Source of the DNA: Morella rubra
Taxonomy: Eukaryota > Streptophyta > Magnoliopsida > Fagales > Myricaceae
Assembly (NCBI GenBank): GCA_003952965.2
Contig: CM025850.1
Location: forward strand, 37,820,257-37,884,256
DNA length: 64,000 nucleotides
Direction of reading: 5' to 3'
Below the pieces are notes generated by a model, which saw only the letters and a list, made by a program, of their open reading frames with translations, was not told where the DNA came from and did no database searches. Both the position numbers and the translations under genes were made by a program. Below, piece by piece: positions 23,051 through 33,627 of the stretch (positions within the stretch are counted from its first letter, which is position 1; each line of letters begins with the position of its first letter).

Positions 23051-24984
23051 CAACGTGCGTAAATTAAAGTAAGTTCTGATGATTCAAGGACATATAATAT
23101 ATAGACTCTAAATTAGTTTTTTTTTTTTCAACTTCAATATTCCTTTTAATTTGAAAGTTAAAAATTTTAAGAAATTATTTTCTTCTAATAAAAAAAATTA
23201 GAAATTAAGTTAAGGAATGAAGAGTGATTTGTAGAAGTGGTATATAATATTGTAAAGACTACCATTAAAGCAGCCCAAGCCAGACATACTATATCCATGT
23301 GAATTATATCCTCTATCTATTAAATTATTGTTCACTAATCAGTATTATGTTCATTAATAATAGTGGAATACCTGGCGCAGAGTCAAAAGGGGATTCTGAC
23401 CCAACACCGTTGATGAAACAATCCAATAAACTCACAATTCAAACAGGTTCTTATATGATTATTTCGAATAATATGTCTTATTATCTTTAATATATTATTT
23501 GCAAGTTATTTGTTACTCCCTCTTATCGGTACACTAAAATTCACGTTCAAAACCGCAAAGAGGATCAAAAGCAGAGATCCATGGGAATTTTTTTAGTAAA
23601 GTGGACCTATATAAGACACGTCGACATTGTAGCAAAGACCACAAATGTGAATTATCTGATGCGATTCTTGTATCTGGACAATTTCAATACTCAATTGCGA
23701 CAAGTTTTGCCTAAAACGAATTTTTAAAATTTTGGCGGGTGCCAAAGTTTTGATGAAATAGAAACTGCAATAATTAAAAATTAAAAAAAAAAAAAAAAAA
23801 GTGCGTCTGATATAAGTCACTTTAAGAACACTAATGCTTACACTGATGCGCAATAGTGATACGACAATAGATATATTAGGCCCAGGACAAACACAAGTAG
23901 TATAGCCAATAGAATCACCTCCTAAATTCGGTGAGAATATATAACAAATAAGTTCAAGCGATGATTCAGATCCCAATCCACAAACGCGCGAAAGTATAAA
24001 TTATATAATTATATTTGTTAACTTTTCACGAATTCTAATAAAATTATAAATATTTATTCACTTTTCACGAACTCCAAAACACTTTTCAAACTAATTTCAA
24101 GATAGACTTATTTTTACGAACTTTAATAAAAATCAATTTCAAACATGTTTTGAAATCGAAAACAAAAAGTAAACACAAAACTTTCTATAAAACAGCTTTT
24201 CACTTCTTTTGATGGCTTGGCGATTGGCTTGGGAACTGTATAATTTGACTTAATTATATAAACAGTGTATCGGGTGTAACTTTTTAATAAAACAAATTTA
24301 TCTCAATAGTTAATGTATAATAATAAAACAATCTTATTTCTCTTAATGTTTAACTATGAGTTTTAAATTAATAATATATGACTAGTTAGTTGAAAATTCA
24401 ATTCAGTCTAATATTAAACGTGAGAAGAGATAATAGAACTGAGATGAAGGAATCATTTTGTTACTCTATATTAAATACATAGACCAATTTGTAAAAACAT
24501 TTATAACAAAGATGTTTTTGTCAAAAGCTATGTGTATAATTCAACCTTAATCTTAATATACATATATTTTTAAAATTCTCTTTTCTCTGCTGACATTTCC
24601 ATCAATGTTTTAGCGGTTATTCCTCTACAACCTTTATTTTATATTTGTTAGCCATCATTATTTAATAAAATTGAAAAATTGAAATTAAGTATTGTACAAT
24701 TTTATTTTAAGCTCCTATTTGTGTTTATTGTAATTATTATTTTTCTGTTTAGGATAATTTTGATATATTTAATATGTAAAATATAAAATACTAATCTGGA
24801 TATAAAAAGCTAAAACAAAAAAGACGAAAAATAAAAATTATTCATTATTCCATACGTTGTTAAGAACTTTTGCATCTTAAAAAGTTAAGAATTTTTAACT
24901 AAAATTCATTTATATTTTATATTTATATTTTATATTTTAATATAATAGTTTATAATTTATTACAAAAATACCTCTTTATTTGTA
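23051..24984. other. AT-rich intergenic
   Basis: Long A/T stretches and short open frames without domains. A 127-codon frame on the minus strand (23593-23976) is low-complexity (FFFFFLIF) and is not called. Confidence 0.5.
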
Positions 24985-25120
24985 TATTCCCTTCCTTATT
25001 TGGATATTCTGAGTAGTGTTGTTCATTTGCGTAGATCATGACTAGGCATGGTCGATGAAAAGTTTTTCAGGGCGATAGCATCTACCCCAAAGATATGCTC
25101 TTCAACGCTCTAAAATCTTT
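24985..25120 (+). pseudogene. Duplicated fragment of the LURP-one-related gene
   Basis: Matches 29235-29360 of the LURP-one-related gene: shared ttggatattctgag, gttcatttgcgtagatc, cgatgraaagtttttmaggg and cgatagcatc-acccca. It covers the end of intron 1, its acceptor and the first codons of exon 2, then decays. No other part of the gene is seen nearby, so this is a small segmental copy about 4.2 kb upstream of the parent. Confidence 0.75.
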
Positions 25121-26286
25121 GTCTAAAATTTTGAGTATGAGAATTAGTAAAAAAGTAAATAGTTACCAAAAAATAAGAGAAGAAAAGATATGAATGAATA
25201 TTATAATTAAAAAGAATAATTTGATGGAGAGAGATATTATTTTTTTTTTTTTAATTACGGTTAAAATTTTGAGTGTCAATTGATTGTTAAAATTTTAACA
25301 GGTGGATGATCAGAGTTGGTGGGGGGGGAGAAAAAAAAGAGAAGATTGAATGAATATTATAATAATAAAAACAATTTGACGATAAAAGAGAAGAGATTAT
25401 TTTATAATATTTTTAATTAGACTTAAAATTATAGTGCTTGGCACTCAAATTACCGGAGCGAAATGTCATCCAGCCATAAAGTAAGCAACATGGCTGGACC
25501 AAAATATTCTAATAACAAGGTTAATTACAGGCGTGGAAATCTTCTCGGACGTTATAGGGATTTGTCAAATCTTTAAAGAGATCTCCTCTGTAGCTTCCGC
25601 GATACATCCCCCTCCGGTGTACCACGTATAAGAGGCAGATCCACAATTTTAGTTAAGGAAGGACAGATTATTAAGGTGAAATAACATCTCAAAATTTATC
25701 TCAAAATTTTTTTTCTACTTAATACAAAAATGTCTTAGAATTAAAATGAGAATATTGAACGTTAAAACATATATAGGATACAGATTAGCTGCAATTATTA
25801 CTACCACTGAAAAAATGAAAACTAGTTTATATTTATTATTTATTATTAATTACTATATCTATCTCTTTCAAATTATACCAATACTTGTTATGTCCTATAA
25901 ATATGGGAGAATAAAACATCATCACTATTATAGAGGAAACACCGCAAACCATCTTGAAATATTTCAACTACTAATCTATCAGAAAAATTTTGTAGTATTA
26001 ATTTTTTACTTTCGAAACGCAATTATCTTGCTAAAAGGGAAAAAACACAAGTGGCTTTCTAAGTAGATTCATACAATCTTTTAATAGAGCTACATCATAT
26101 GAGTCAGTGTTAGGATGTATGGTTGTGTTTGAGTGTTAAAATTTTGGAGGGGTAAAATTTTAGTATTAGATTTAGTGAAAAAGTGAAAAGAGAGATGATT
26201 TTTTATATTTATTATAATGAAAAATAATGATTTGATAGAAAAAGATTATATTGTAATTATTTTATTATGTTAAATTTTGAAAAATT
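25121..26286. other. AT-rich intergenic with MITE-like pieces
   Basis: Repeated short phrases (ttaaaattttgagtgt near 25260, gtgtttgagtgttaaaattt near 26127, gaatattataat... near 25195 and 25347) suggest several diverged copies of an AT-rich non-coding element. Boundaries cannot be set. Confidence 0.35.
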
Positions 26287-26545
26287 GGTAATATGGTCAC
26301 TAAGTTTATATCACGTTGACGATTTAGTCACTAGATTTTATTTTTTTACTTTATAATCACTGAATTCTTATCCTTATGACGAACTGGTCTTTCCGTCCAT
26401 ACTCCGTTAGCCCTAACGGAATTTAATGTCACGTCAATATTTTTCTCTCCTCAGCGTCGTCAGCAGCCCAGTCACTTAAAATAAGCTAAACTCACTGTTT
26501 AACTTATTTTTCAGCCGGTCAAGAGGTCTAACCTCCCCCCACCCC

Positions 26546-26592
<47 letters not shown>

Positions 26593-26606
26593 GCGGCAAT
26601 CACCAT
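26287..26606 (+). repeat. Left TIR of Pack-MULE
   Basis: Inverted match to 28234-28521. The outer ~150 bp are diverged, the inner ~170 bp closely similar, including the (TC)n run at about 26547-26590, which is much longer than the matching run in the right arm. Confidence 0.8.
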
Positions 26607-26775
26607 CTCCCTTTTCTTTCCCTTCGTCATCCATGCGGCCAAGAGCGGGAGTGAGATATTTCTTATAAGCTTTTTCACGGTACCTTTTGGTTTACGCTGC
26701 ATTTTGCAGTGACCTTACGATCAATCCCTTCCACTCACTGAAGAAGAAGGAACCCATAAGACAACGCAGAGAGAG

Positions 26776-27006
26776 ATGAGGAACTCTTTTAGGTGTTCCC
26801 TAGTTCACATGAATTTAGTTTTCCTTCTTTTGTTTTCGTTCACTTCGTACAATAGTGATCTTAAGGTATTGTTGAAGCTCAAGTCTGCCTTGGTCTGACT
26901 CAAAGGTTTGGGCCTCAAGGACTGGTTGGACTCTTCGTCACCAATAGCTCATTGCTCCTTCTCCAGCGTTTCCTATGACGAGGACTCGCGGATTGTTTCT
27001 CTCAAC
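26776..27006 (+). pseudogene. Captured CLAVATA1-like receptor kinase N-terminus
   Basis: Starts with an ATG and a signal-peptide-like stretch (MNLVFLLLFSFTSYNS), then the LRRNT-type start [33 protein letters not shown] and [10 protein letters not shown]. This matches the first ~80 residues of CLV1-type LRR receptor kinases, which perceive CLE peptides at the plasma membrane. One in-frame TGA lies at 26896-26898, and similarity stops abruptly after VSLN, marking the capture junction. The CLV1 assignment rests on remembered family sequence (LEVLLKLKSSM...HCSFSGVSCDEDSRVVSLN). Confidence 0.8.
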
Positions 27007-27146
27007 TGGAGGAGGTATAAGCATCGATTGACACTAACTTCTTTGTCATTCATTAGACCAAGGAGCCCTGTGTCTCGTTGTTTTTCACGTGGGGAAGACA
27101 GGCTCCGACTTTATACTGCGTTGTTAACGTTCACCAAAGTCCAATC

Positions 27147-27311
27147 AAGATGATTTTTTCGACTATTGAAAAGAACTCTAAAGCTGTATGGTCCATTGAG
27201 CATGACTGGAGGGTGGGAACAGAACAATACAAGTTCCTAGAGCGTTGCCTAATTGCATCAGTAGACAGACGGAAGCAACCGTGGTTAATCTTTGCCCTAA
27301 GGCATATTTGA
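27147..27311 (+). pseudogene. Captured purple acid phosphatase fragment
   Basis: An open stretch reads IEHDWRVGTEQYKFLERCL and ASVDRRKQPWLIFALRH. It matches the region of plant purple acid phosphatases (PAP27-like inactive group) that reads TEHDWREGTEQYKFIEHCL...VDRQKQPWLIF. The metal-binding HR that follows in active enzymes is altered or lost at the junction. These proteins are dimetal phosphohydrolases, usually secreted. The fragment is about 50 codons and directly follows a ~140-bp segment of unknown origin. Confidence 0.78.
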
Positions 27312-27766
27312 TCCGGCTTTGTCTTTGGACTCGGTAATTTAATGACCCTCGAGAGTTCTCTCTCTACATCAAAAGCTACAATACAGTGGTTTGGAGTCAA
27401 CCAATGGAATGTTGTACCCACAACGTTTTTTCAATGTTTGTAAACTTTGTATTTGCAGTGACAACTTCTTTAGATTTTTTCCATTTCCTCATCTCCGAGC
27501 ATCCCCCTGTTGGATCATTTCCTGTCCATACCCTTTTTAGTTGTATATGCCGAGCATCACCTTGTTGGAGCTTTGCTTCAACCTTACATATAAGAAAACA
27601 AGATAGTCATTGGGCAAAATCATTAAGAAATGTCCATAAAGATCTCTCTCTCTCTCTCTCTCTCAGTGGTATCTCTATATAACAACTATGGAGGGGAATG
27701 ATGAAGAATGAATGAAGTTTCTGGAACTCGACAGTCGACACTCTTTAAGTTTTGAGTGAGAGAGAG
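27312..27766. other. Pack-MULE interior of unknown origin
   Basis: Between the phosphatase and DUF1677 pieces. It holds a partial direct repeat (gagcatccccctgttgg near 27499 and gagcatcaccttgttgg near 27552) and a (CT)n run at 27642-27664. It may contain a fourth captured segment, which I could not identify. Confidence 0.4.
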
Positions 27767-28072
27767 ATGGCAAGCGAAGTGGTGAAGAAGGCAGAGTGTG
27801 GGTGTTGTGGGATATGGGAGAAATGCACCCTAGGTTACATTGGATGAGTTTAGGAGCGGTTTAGCGGTGTTTGGGTTTGCGGCCTCTGCGAAGAAGCTAT
27901 CAAAATTGAGCAAGCATGATTGGGTGTTGGAGTTGAAGTAGCTCTGCAGGTTCATGCCAACTTTAGAGAGGCTGCACACGCTGATCCTGCTGCTCGCATT
28001 GCTCATTCCATTCTCCAACTCATCAAGAAGATGTTGTCTTCTTCTTTATCAACCAAGGCTTCTTTGCCATGA
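27767..28072 (+). pseudogene. Captured DUF1677 gene, start to stop, three internal stops
   Basis: One frame from ATG 27767 to TGA 28070-28072 encodes MASEVVKKAECGCCGIWEKC, then a CxxC pair (VWVCGLCEEAIK), then VALQVHANFREA and a C-terminal SILQLIKKMLSSSL. The C-x-C-C-G start and W-V/I-C-G-L-C-x-E-A motif are those of the small plant-specific DUF1677 family (often ~100 residues, role unknown). Three in-frame stops (near 27845, 27851 and 27926) break it, but length and frame are kept, so the whole coding region was captured and then decayed by point mutation. Confidence 0.82.
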
Positions 28073-28233
28073 GTTTTTTTGCATTCCATCCTTGTAAATG
28101 ATGCTAACTTTGATGCTTCCAGACACTAATGAACTGGAGAACAGGTCATCCAGTAACCCTTTCACGTAAAGTGCCACGTTCCATTATGAAGTTTGAGCTT
28201 TTTGCTATAGTTACTCTTTTACGATCGTTGAGA

Positions 28234-28521
28234 ATGGTGATTGCCATGAGAGAGAGAGAGAGAGAGAGGGGACCTCTTGACCGGCTGAAAAAAAAAAGTT
28301 AAACGGTGAGTTTAGCTTATTTTAAGTGACTAGGCTAACGACGCTAAGGAGAGAAAAATATTAACGTATTATGAAATTTCATTGGAGGGTTGAAAGAATA
28401 TAGATGGAAAAATAAAATCATTATAAAAATAAAGTTTCAATAATTATAAAATAAAAAATAAAAAAAAAAATTTAATGACTAAATTATCAGCCTGGCATCA
28501 AATTAGTGATACCGTATTCCC
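28234..28521 (-). repeat. Right TIR of Pack-MULE
   Basis: Inverted partner of 26287-26606. The (GA)n run here is about 28249-28268. Confidence 0.8.
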
Positions 28522-28948
28522 AATTCTTTTAAAATTTTGGAAGGTTAAACTTTTACAGATCGAACGCAGCCGTAGAATCTCACAAAACAATCACTTCTAT
28601 GGCTTAGACCCCACACCTAGCACAAGTCTAAGAGGCAGTCAGACTAAACTATTTGAATCTACTTTCCCTTTCTCCCACGTAAGGACACCGATGGCTAAAG
28701 CGGCAGGCTGGCCCGCTGGGGACAAATATATATATATTTTAAAAAAATTCCTTTAATTTTATAAGACAAGGGGGGCAGGGCGCCCCTACGCCACTGCCAC
28801 GTACCCTACCTGCCCACTAAGTGATAAGGGTGATTGTGTGATCAGTTACCTCATGCTTCTATATAATCTGACTCTCCTCATGAATTTTTATCCCCTTATT
28901 GCCCACTCCTTCGCTATTCCTGCTAAGCCCTCTAGGTACTCAATTACA
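28522..28948. promoter_or_regulatory. Upstream region of the LURP-one-related gene
   Basis: Contains a C/G-rich remnant block (ggggggcagggcgcccctac near 28770) and a stretch from 28838 that is open in frame with the gene below. An upstream in-frame ATG at 28838 would add 37 hydrophobic residues unusual for the family, so I prefer the ATG at 28949. No firm TATA box is assigned. Confidence 0.35.
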
Positions 28949-30412
28949 ATGGCAGGGCCCTGCGCAGCTAGTGCGCAAGTAGCTCTTCCACGTTCGGTCG
29001 GTTCCCCTTCTTCTAATGGTTCTGTTGTTCTTGAAATTTACAGAACCAAAGACGGATATATTGTTGCACAAGAATGCCACGAGATTGTTTTCAAAGTAAG
29101 AAAGACGTCTAACTGGACGGATGCTGAGTCGTTTCTCTTGACAGATGCTGATAACAATCCCATTTTCACTTTAAGAAAAAAGGTAATTTGCTGTCCTAGT
29201 TTACCAAGCTATACTTGTAGATTCCCCGTCCTTAATTTTTTGGATATTCTGAGCATGAGTGTGGTTCATTTGCGTAGATCGTCACTGCGCATGCTCGATG
29301 GAAAGTTTTTAAGGGCGATAGCATCGACCCCAAACATCTGCTCTTCAGATCTGCAAAATCTTCGATCATCCAACGTGCGACCGAATTAAATGTCTTCTTC
29401 GCAAACAAAGAAGCAGAGGTTGATTCCTTAGACCCAAAACAGGTTGATTATGACTTTAAGATCAAAGAAACTTCGTCGCGCAACTCTTTTGCCATTTATT
29501 CTGGAGACTCTTCCACGATAGTTGGCAAGGTAAGATACTCGCATTCAAAACAATCCCCTCTTACATGATTTTCTAGAGAGAGAGACTCTCTCTCTCTCTA
29601 GAACCCCCTTCCCTTTGTCTGAAAGCACCCTCCACCCCTTGCTCTGGCTGGGGGAGGAGCTCCGGCTCCTTCCCCCTCCCTTTCCTTTCCTTCGGAGACT
29701 GTCTGTTTTGCTTTTTTCTGTTTTGTTTTTGTTTTATTTTTGACGGTTAGAACTTAGATCCCCGCCTTTATGGTGGGACTCCTCTTTTGACGACCAGATC
29801 TGGCCCAGAGCGGAGGCAACCGGCCGGCGCGTAGCTTTCACATGCACGCGCCTGACCTCTTTTGTGTGCCGCCAATGCGCGTGGCTTTTTTTGATTTCTG
29901 CCGTTTTTGGTTACCGCCATTTTGTGCAGCTTGTAACTGTCTCTCCGCCTCCCCCTAGTGCAGTCAGTTTGTGTTTGTTGTGTGTTGGCTCTTGTGGTTA
30001 ATTTGTTGTTCTGATTTGTTTAACGGCTCTTGTGGCTGTTGGTGATTCTGGCTTTTAAGTCTGGTTTGGATACTGAATCTTTGGATTCGGCTTATTGTAA
30101 GATTTATGTTAGAAGGCTTAGTTGATACATGATTTCTATGTTTTGTACTCGCATCCAGTCTTTTTCCATTGTTGCGATATCTATATACATTTACTGATTC
30201 CGTTGGTAACTTTTGGAGAAACGCAGGTGGAAAAGCGGAAGTCCGATGAAAGGGGCAATTTAAAGGTGATAATACATCCCAATCTGGATAGCGCATTTGC
30301 AACAGCGGTTATCGTGATTCTTGATCAGCTGAAGGGCATCCCATTTAAATTGCCGTTCTGGCCAATAGTGGCAGCTGGCAATGCGGTTGTTGCTGCTGTC
30401 ACGGAATCTTAG
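28949..30412 (+). CDS. LURP-one-related (LOR) protein
   Basis: Three exons: 28949-29182, 29278-29529, 30227-30412, with GT/AG borders and no frame break; 223 residues, the usual LOR size. It contains VLEIYRTKDGYIVAQECHEI and LLTDADNNPIFTLRKK (exon 1), IVTAHARWKVFKGDSIDPKH and LLFRSAKSSIIQ (exon 2), then VEKRKSDERGNLKVIIHPNL and AFATAVIVILDQLKG (exon 3), the strand-helix order of the tubby-like LOR fold. In Arabidopsis the founding member LURP1 is needed for basal defence against an oomycete; the biochemical role is unknown. The C-terminal tail WPIVAAGNAVVAAVTES is mildly hydrophobic. This is the only clearly intact host gene in the window. Confidence 0.93.
29576..30125 (+). mobile_element. 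Probable non-coding retroposon in LOR intron 2
   Basis: Intron 2 is 697 bp, and most of it is GC/CT-rich sequence unlike the flanks. It is bounded by tacatgattttcta (29562-29575) and tacatgatttcta (30126-30138), a likely TSD with one-base length difference. It starts with an inverted GA/CT run and has no poly(A) tail or coding frame. GC-rich phrases such as gccggcgcgtag recall the insertion at 35248-35965. The class is not determined. Confidence 0.5.
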
Positions 30413-31959
30413 ATCGATACTACTAATTCGGTGCACCGTCTGTGTTTATCTATAAGCAGTTAAGACTTCTTTTTGTAAAGCTTAGCATTTTGGGGAATGT
30501 AATCTTTACTTTCCCTTTACATAATCACCAAGGAAGGCTAGGGCAGGTGTTTTGGGAGTTTTACTCTCTAGATTTTTGTAAAAAAACTTTTCAGAGCTGG
30601 GATGTAAGTTCAAATTGGTTTCTTCAAGAAGGTACATACTATTTGATTTATAGCCAAAAAAAAAAAAAAAAAAAAAAGAATGCCAATGCGATGCTAATGC
30701 CAACCGCCAAGAAGTTGGCCTCCTCGCTTTAATGGGAGGAATTATTGTTAATGAAGTACTTCTACTAAGCAGTTTTTCACAGGGGACTAAGGACTTATTG
30801 AGAGTCCTGGTCACAATTAAGCAGCTTTACTCCATCAGCCTAGTTATGGTCACAATTAACATCCTGCCAGTGCCACACGAGTGACTTATAAGGAGAATCA
30901 TAACTCATGAGAGACGTCGTAGCTAGCTTAATTGAGTTGTGCGTGGTTGGTTAAGAAGATCATGAAACTGGTTTGTATTTGGATCACAATCGAGTTATTC
31001 TTTAATAAGTTATTAATTATTATAACTAATTAGTCCCCCAATATATCATTTTGAATTAATAATATAGCTAATCATTAATTCACCTTCCTTGTTTCAAAGT
31101 TTTATTAATTTTTTATTTTCTGCAGAATCACAATTACAAGTATTGTGAATTATTCATAAATTAAGGTTATGTACTCATTTTGTCAATCTAGATCTATTTT
31201 AACAAATCGTTATTTGAATTTTAAATTGATTATTAAAGGTTTTTGAGTTTGTAATTTTTATTAAATAAGTTTTTTAAGTTAAATATCTAGAGTTAATGAT
31301 TATTTTCGTCCATGAATTTTAAGTATTTTTAAAAATTTGTCTCCAAGTTAAATATTTAGGGTTAATGACCATTTTCATTTCTCTTTTTGCAGGGCCAAGA
31401 GGCACCCCTTCTCTCGGAGGGCTCACTGAGATAGCCTAGATCTGGGCTCCTCCTATGCAAGGTGGCTCCTGGCCACCTCTTCTCTAGGGAAGTCGAGGCC
31501 CTCGTGGCTTTATGTTCGTTCAAATTTTTTTTTTTAATTTAAACATTGTTAATAGATTTTTTCTTTTGTGATTTTTTTTATTTTACTGATGTGGGCAATA
31601 AAATTGATGCGACATTTTAAATAAATGTTGTTGCACGTGTCGTTTTTTGGTTGGTCATGTAGTGTAAAGGCGTTTTAGTTAATTGGACAATTCTTAACGA
31701 AGTAGACGGAAGGATCATTTTGACAAAATCATAAATTCTAAGAATTCTGCATGACTAACGTGAAAACCTGATGATGAATTTTTAAAAAGTGTTGAAAACT
31801 CATGGATTAACCCAAATTTCTATGTATAAAGTTAATACACTCTTTCAATTCCAATCATAATATTTTATGTTCATTTTACTAAAATCATGTGACTTATAAT
31901 TTTTTTTATGGCATTGAGATTGCTCGATCTATAAAGGGCATTTCTATTTGTCAATGAAA
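30413..31959. other. LOR 3' flank and intergenic
   Basis: An A run at 30656-30677 lies 240 bp past the LOR stop and may belong to its 3' flank or to a lost retroposon. 31,250-31,380 and 31,640-31,750 carry phrases such as gggttaatgaccattttc and agacggaaggatcattttga that recall ends of TIR elements, but I could not pair them into an element. A GC-rich patch (ggtggctcctggccacc near 31461) separates the two. Confidence 0.35.
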
Positions 31960-32690
31960 ATATGTACTTGACTTGATTGAGAAAACAAGATTTCTTGGTT
32001 ACAAACCAACTCCGACTCCACTTGAACAACATCAAAAGTTTTTTGCTAATATTGGAGACTAATTATCTTATGCAAGTTCATATCGTCGCTTGGTTGGAAA
32101 ATTACTTTATCACACCATTAGTCATCCTGATCTATCTCTCATTCAATCCACATTCTCACACAATTTATGGACAAACCGAGGATCTTACATCTTGCCGCAT
32201 GTCATCGAGTTCTTCCTTACTTAAAATCTTGTCCTGGTTAAGGCTTATTCTATTCCTCTACTTTTGAGTTGCCACTCAAAGCCTTTTGTGATTCTGATTG
32301 GACAGGATGCCCTGATACTTGAAGATCCATCACTGACTTTTGTGACTTCCTTGGTCCATCTCTCATTTTATGGTGCTACAAGAAGCAGAACACCATTTCC
32401 TGTTCTTCTGTTGAATCGGAATACCAAGCTATGGCTGCCACTTGTTTGTGAACTACAATGGTCGGTTTACCTCCTAGCTGATTTTCATGTTCCTCACACA
32501 AAGCCGGCCTTATTATTTTGTGATAATAAAGCAGCTCTTCACATTGCTGCTGATCCCACTTTCCATGAGAGAACAAAATATATTGACTTAGATTGTCATT
32601 TTGTTAGGGAGAAAATTCACAGCAAGCTCATACATCCTCTACATGTTAACAGTTCTCTTTCATTTTCTCTTGATTAAACAAATTGTTTCA
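31960..32690 (+). mobile_element. Copia retrotransposon pol fossil (RT end and RNase H)
   Basis: Fragment of Ty1/Copia pol, plus strand. Recognisable parts are the RNase H region with CELQWSVYLLADF, ALLFCDNKAALHIAADPTFH and DCHFVREKIHS. No LTRs, integrase or gag are attached. It is an old broken remnant with several breaks. Confidence 0.85.
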
Positions 32691-33627
32691 ACGGCAGAGT
32701 AGCGCCGAATCTTGGAAGCGGGTCTTTCTCATTGGTCGTTGGTGCGCGTGGCTTTTCTGGCTGGATGTATATATTCCAGTAATAGATAATTTAAGCACTG
32801 CAAAATGTAAACGACGAATCGTTTTGGCTCTTTATACAGTTCTAGACCATCAACAACTAACTATTTTAAGATTTTTACCGTTTATAGTATAAATACACCA
32901 AACAAATTAGAAACCATTCGAAACTATTTTTGAAAAAACCTCAACGTTATAAACTAATTACGATATCCGTCAGGAAAAAAAACTCTCCCCACAAAAGAAC
33001 AAAAACTACTATTTCAATTTTTTATTATATTTTTTTTATCAACTATTATTATCTTCTTTGCTGTTGTCAACTCTTACTCTTAGATTAAGATTTTTTGCAA
33101 TTTTTTACTTAAATTACATCATGTGACATAACAAGTGAACCCGATTATAAGGCCCATCATATTCAAAATTTTACATTAACAATATTAAATTAAATAGTAT
33201 AAAATCTACTTATTATGTCTATCTCTCTCTAAATTACACTAAATAATTTGAGTAATAAATTTTAGAAGATCCTTAAGCTTTATTCTTAGCCATAGCTTTG
33301 AAGTTCACTTTGCCACTAAGCCGTTGGTTGCTGTTACTCTAAGCTTTTAGTTTATTTTAATTTTAATTTTACATCTGATCATATAAGGCTAGGGAAATAA
33401 TCTCTTAACAAAAAGTTATTAATATTTTATATTTAAATATAACATTTTGTAATCTATTAAAAAACCACATATTAAGAACTCGCCTAAGGCTCCAAATGAC
33501 ATAGAGCCGCCCCGTTGTTTCAATTTAAAAGTAAAAAGCAGTGATATTGGCGAAAAGGCATAAATTATGAGCATGGCTGACAAGCATGCTACTGATATAT
33601 ACAAGCCAAAAGTGATGCAAAATCAAT
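32691..33627. other. AT-rich intergenic
   Basis: Nothing recognised. It ends at the stop codon of the alpha-SNAP-like gene on the minus strand. Confidence 0.5.

Larger units (their letters stand above)
26287..28521 (+). mobile_element. Chimeric Pack-MULE carrying three gene fragments
   Basis: Inverted arms at 26287-26606 and 28234-28521 share aatatttttctctcct, agcgtcgt, the 20-base run acttaaaataagctaaactc, agccggtcaagaggtc, a CT microsatellite and ggcaatcaccat. Between them lie fragments of a CLAVATA1-like receptor kinase, a purple acid phosphatase and a DUF1677 gene, all on the plus strand, and no transposase. Long TIRs plus unrelated gene pieces define a Pack-MULE. I could not find a clean 9-bp TSD; the outer ends sit in AT-rich repeat sequence. 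Confidence 0.85.

Noticed and set aside
26511-26702. Minus-strand frame rich in RE repeats
   Set aside because: Translation of the (TC)n microsatellite in the Pack-MULE arm.
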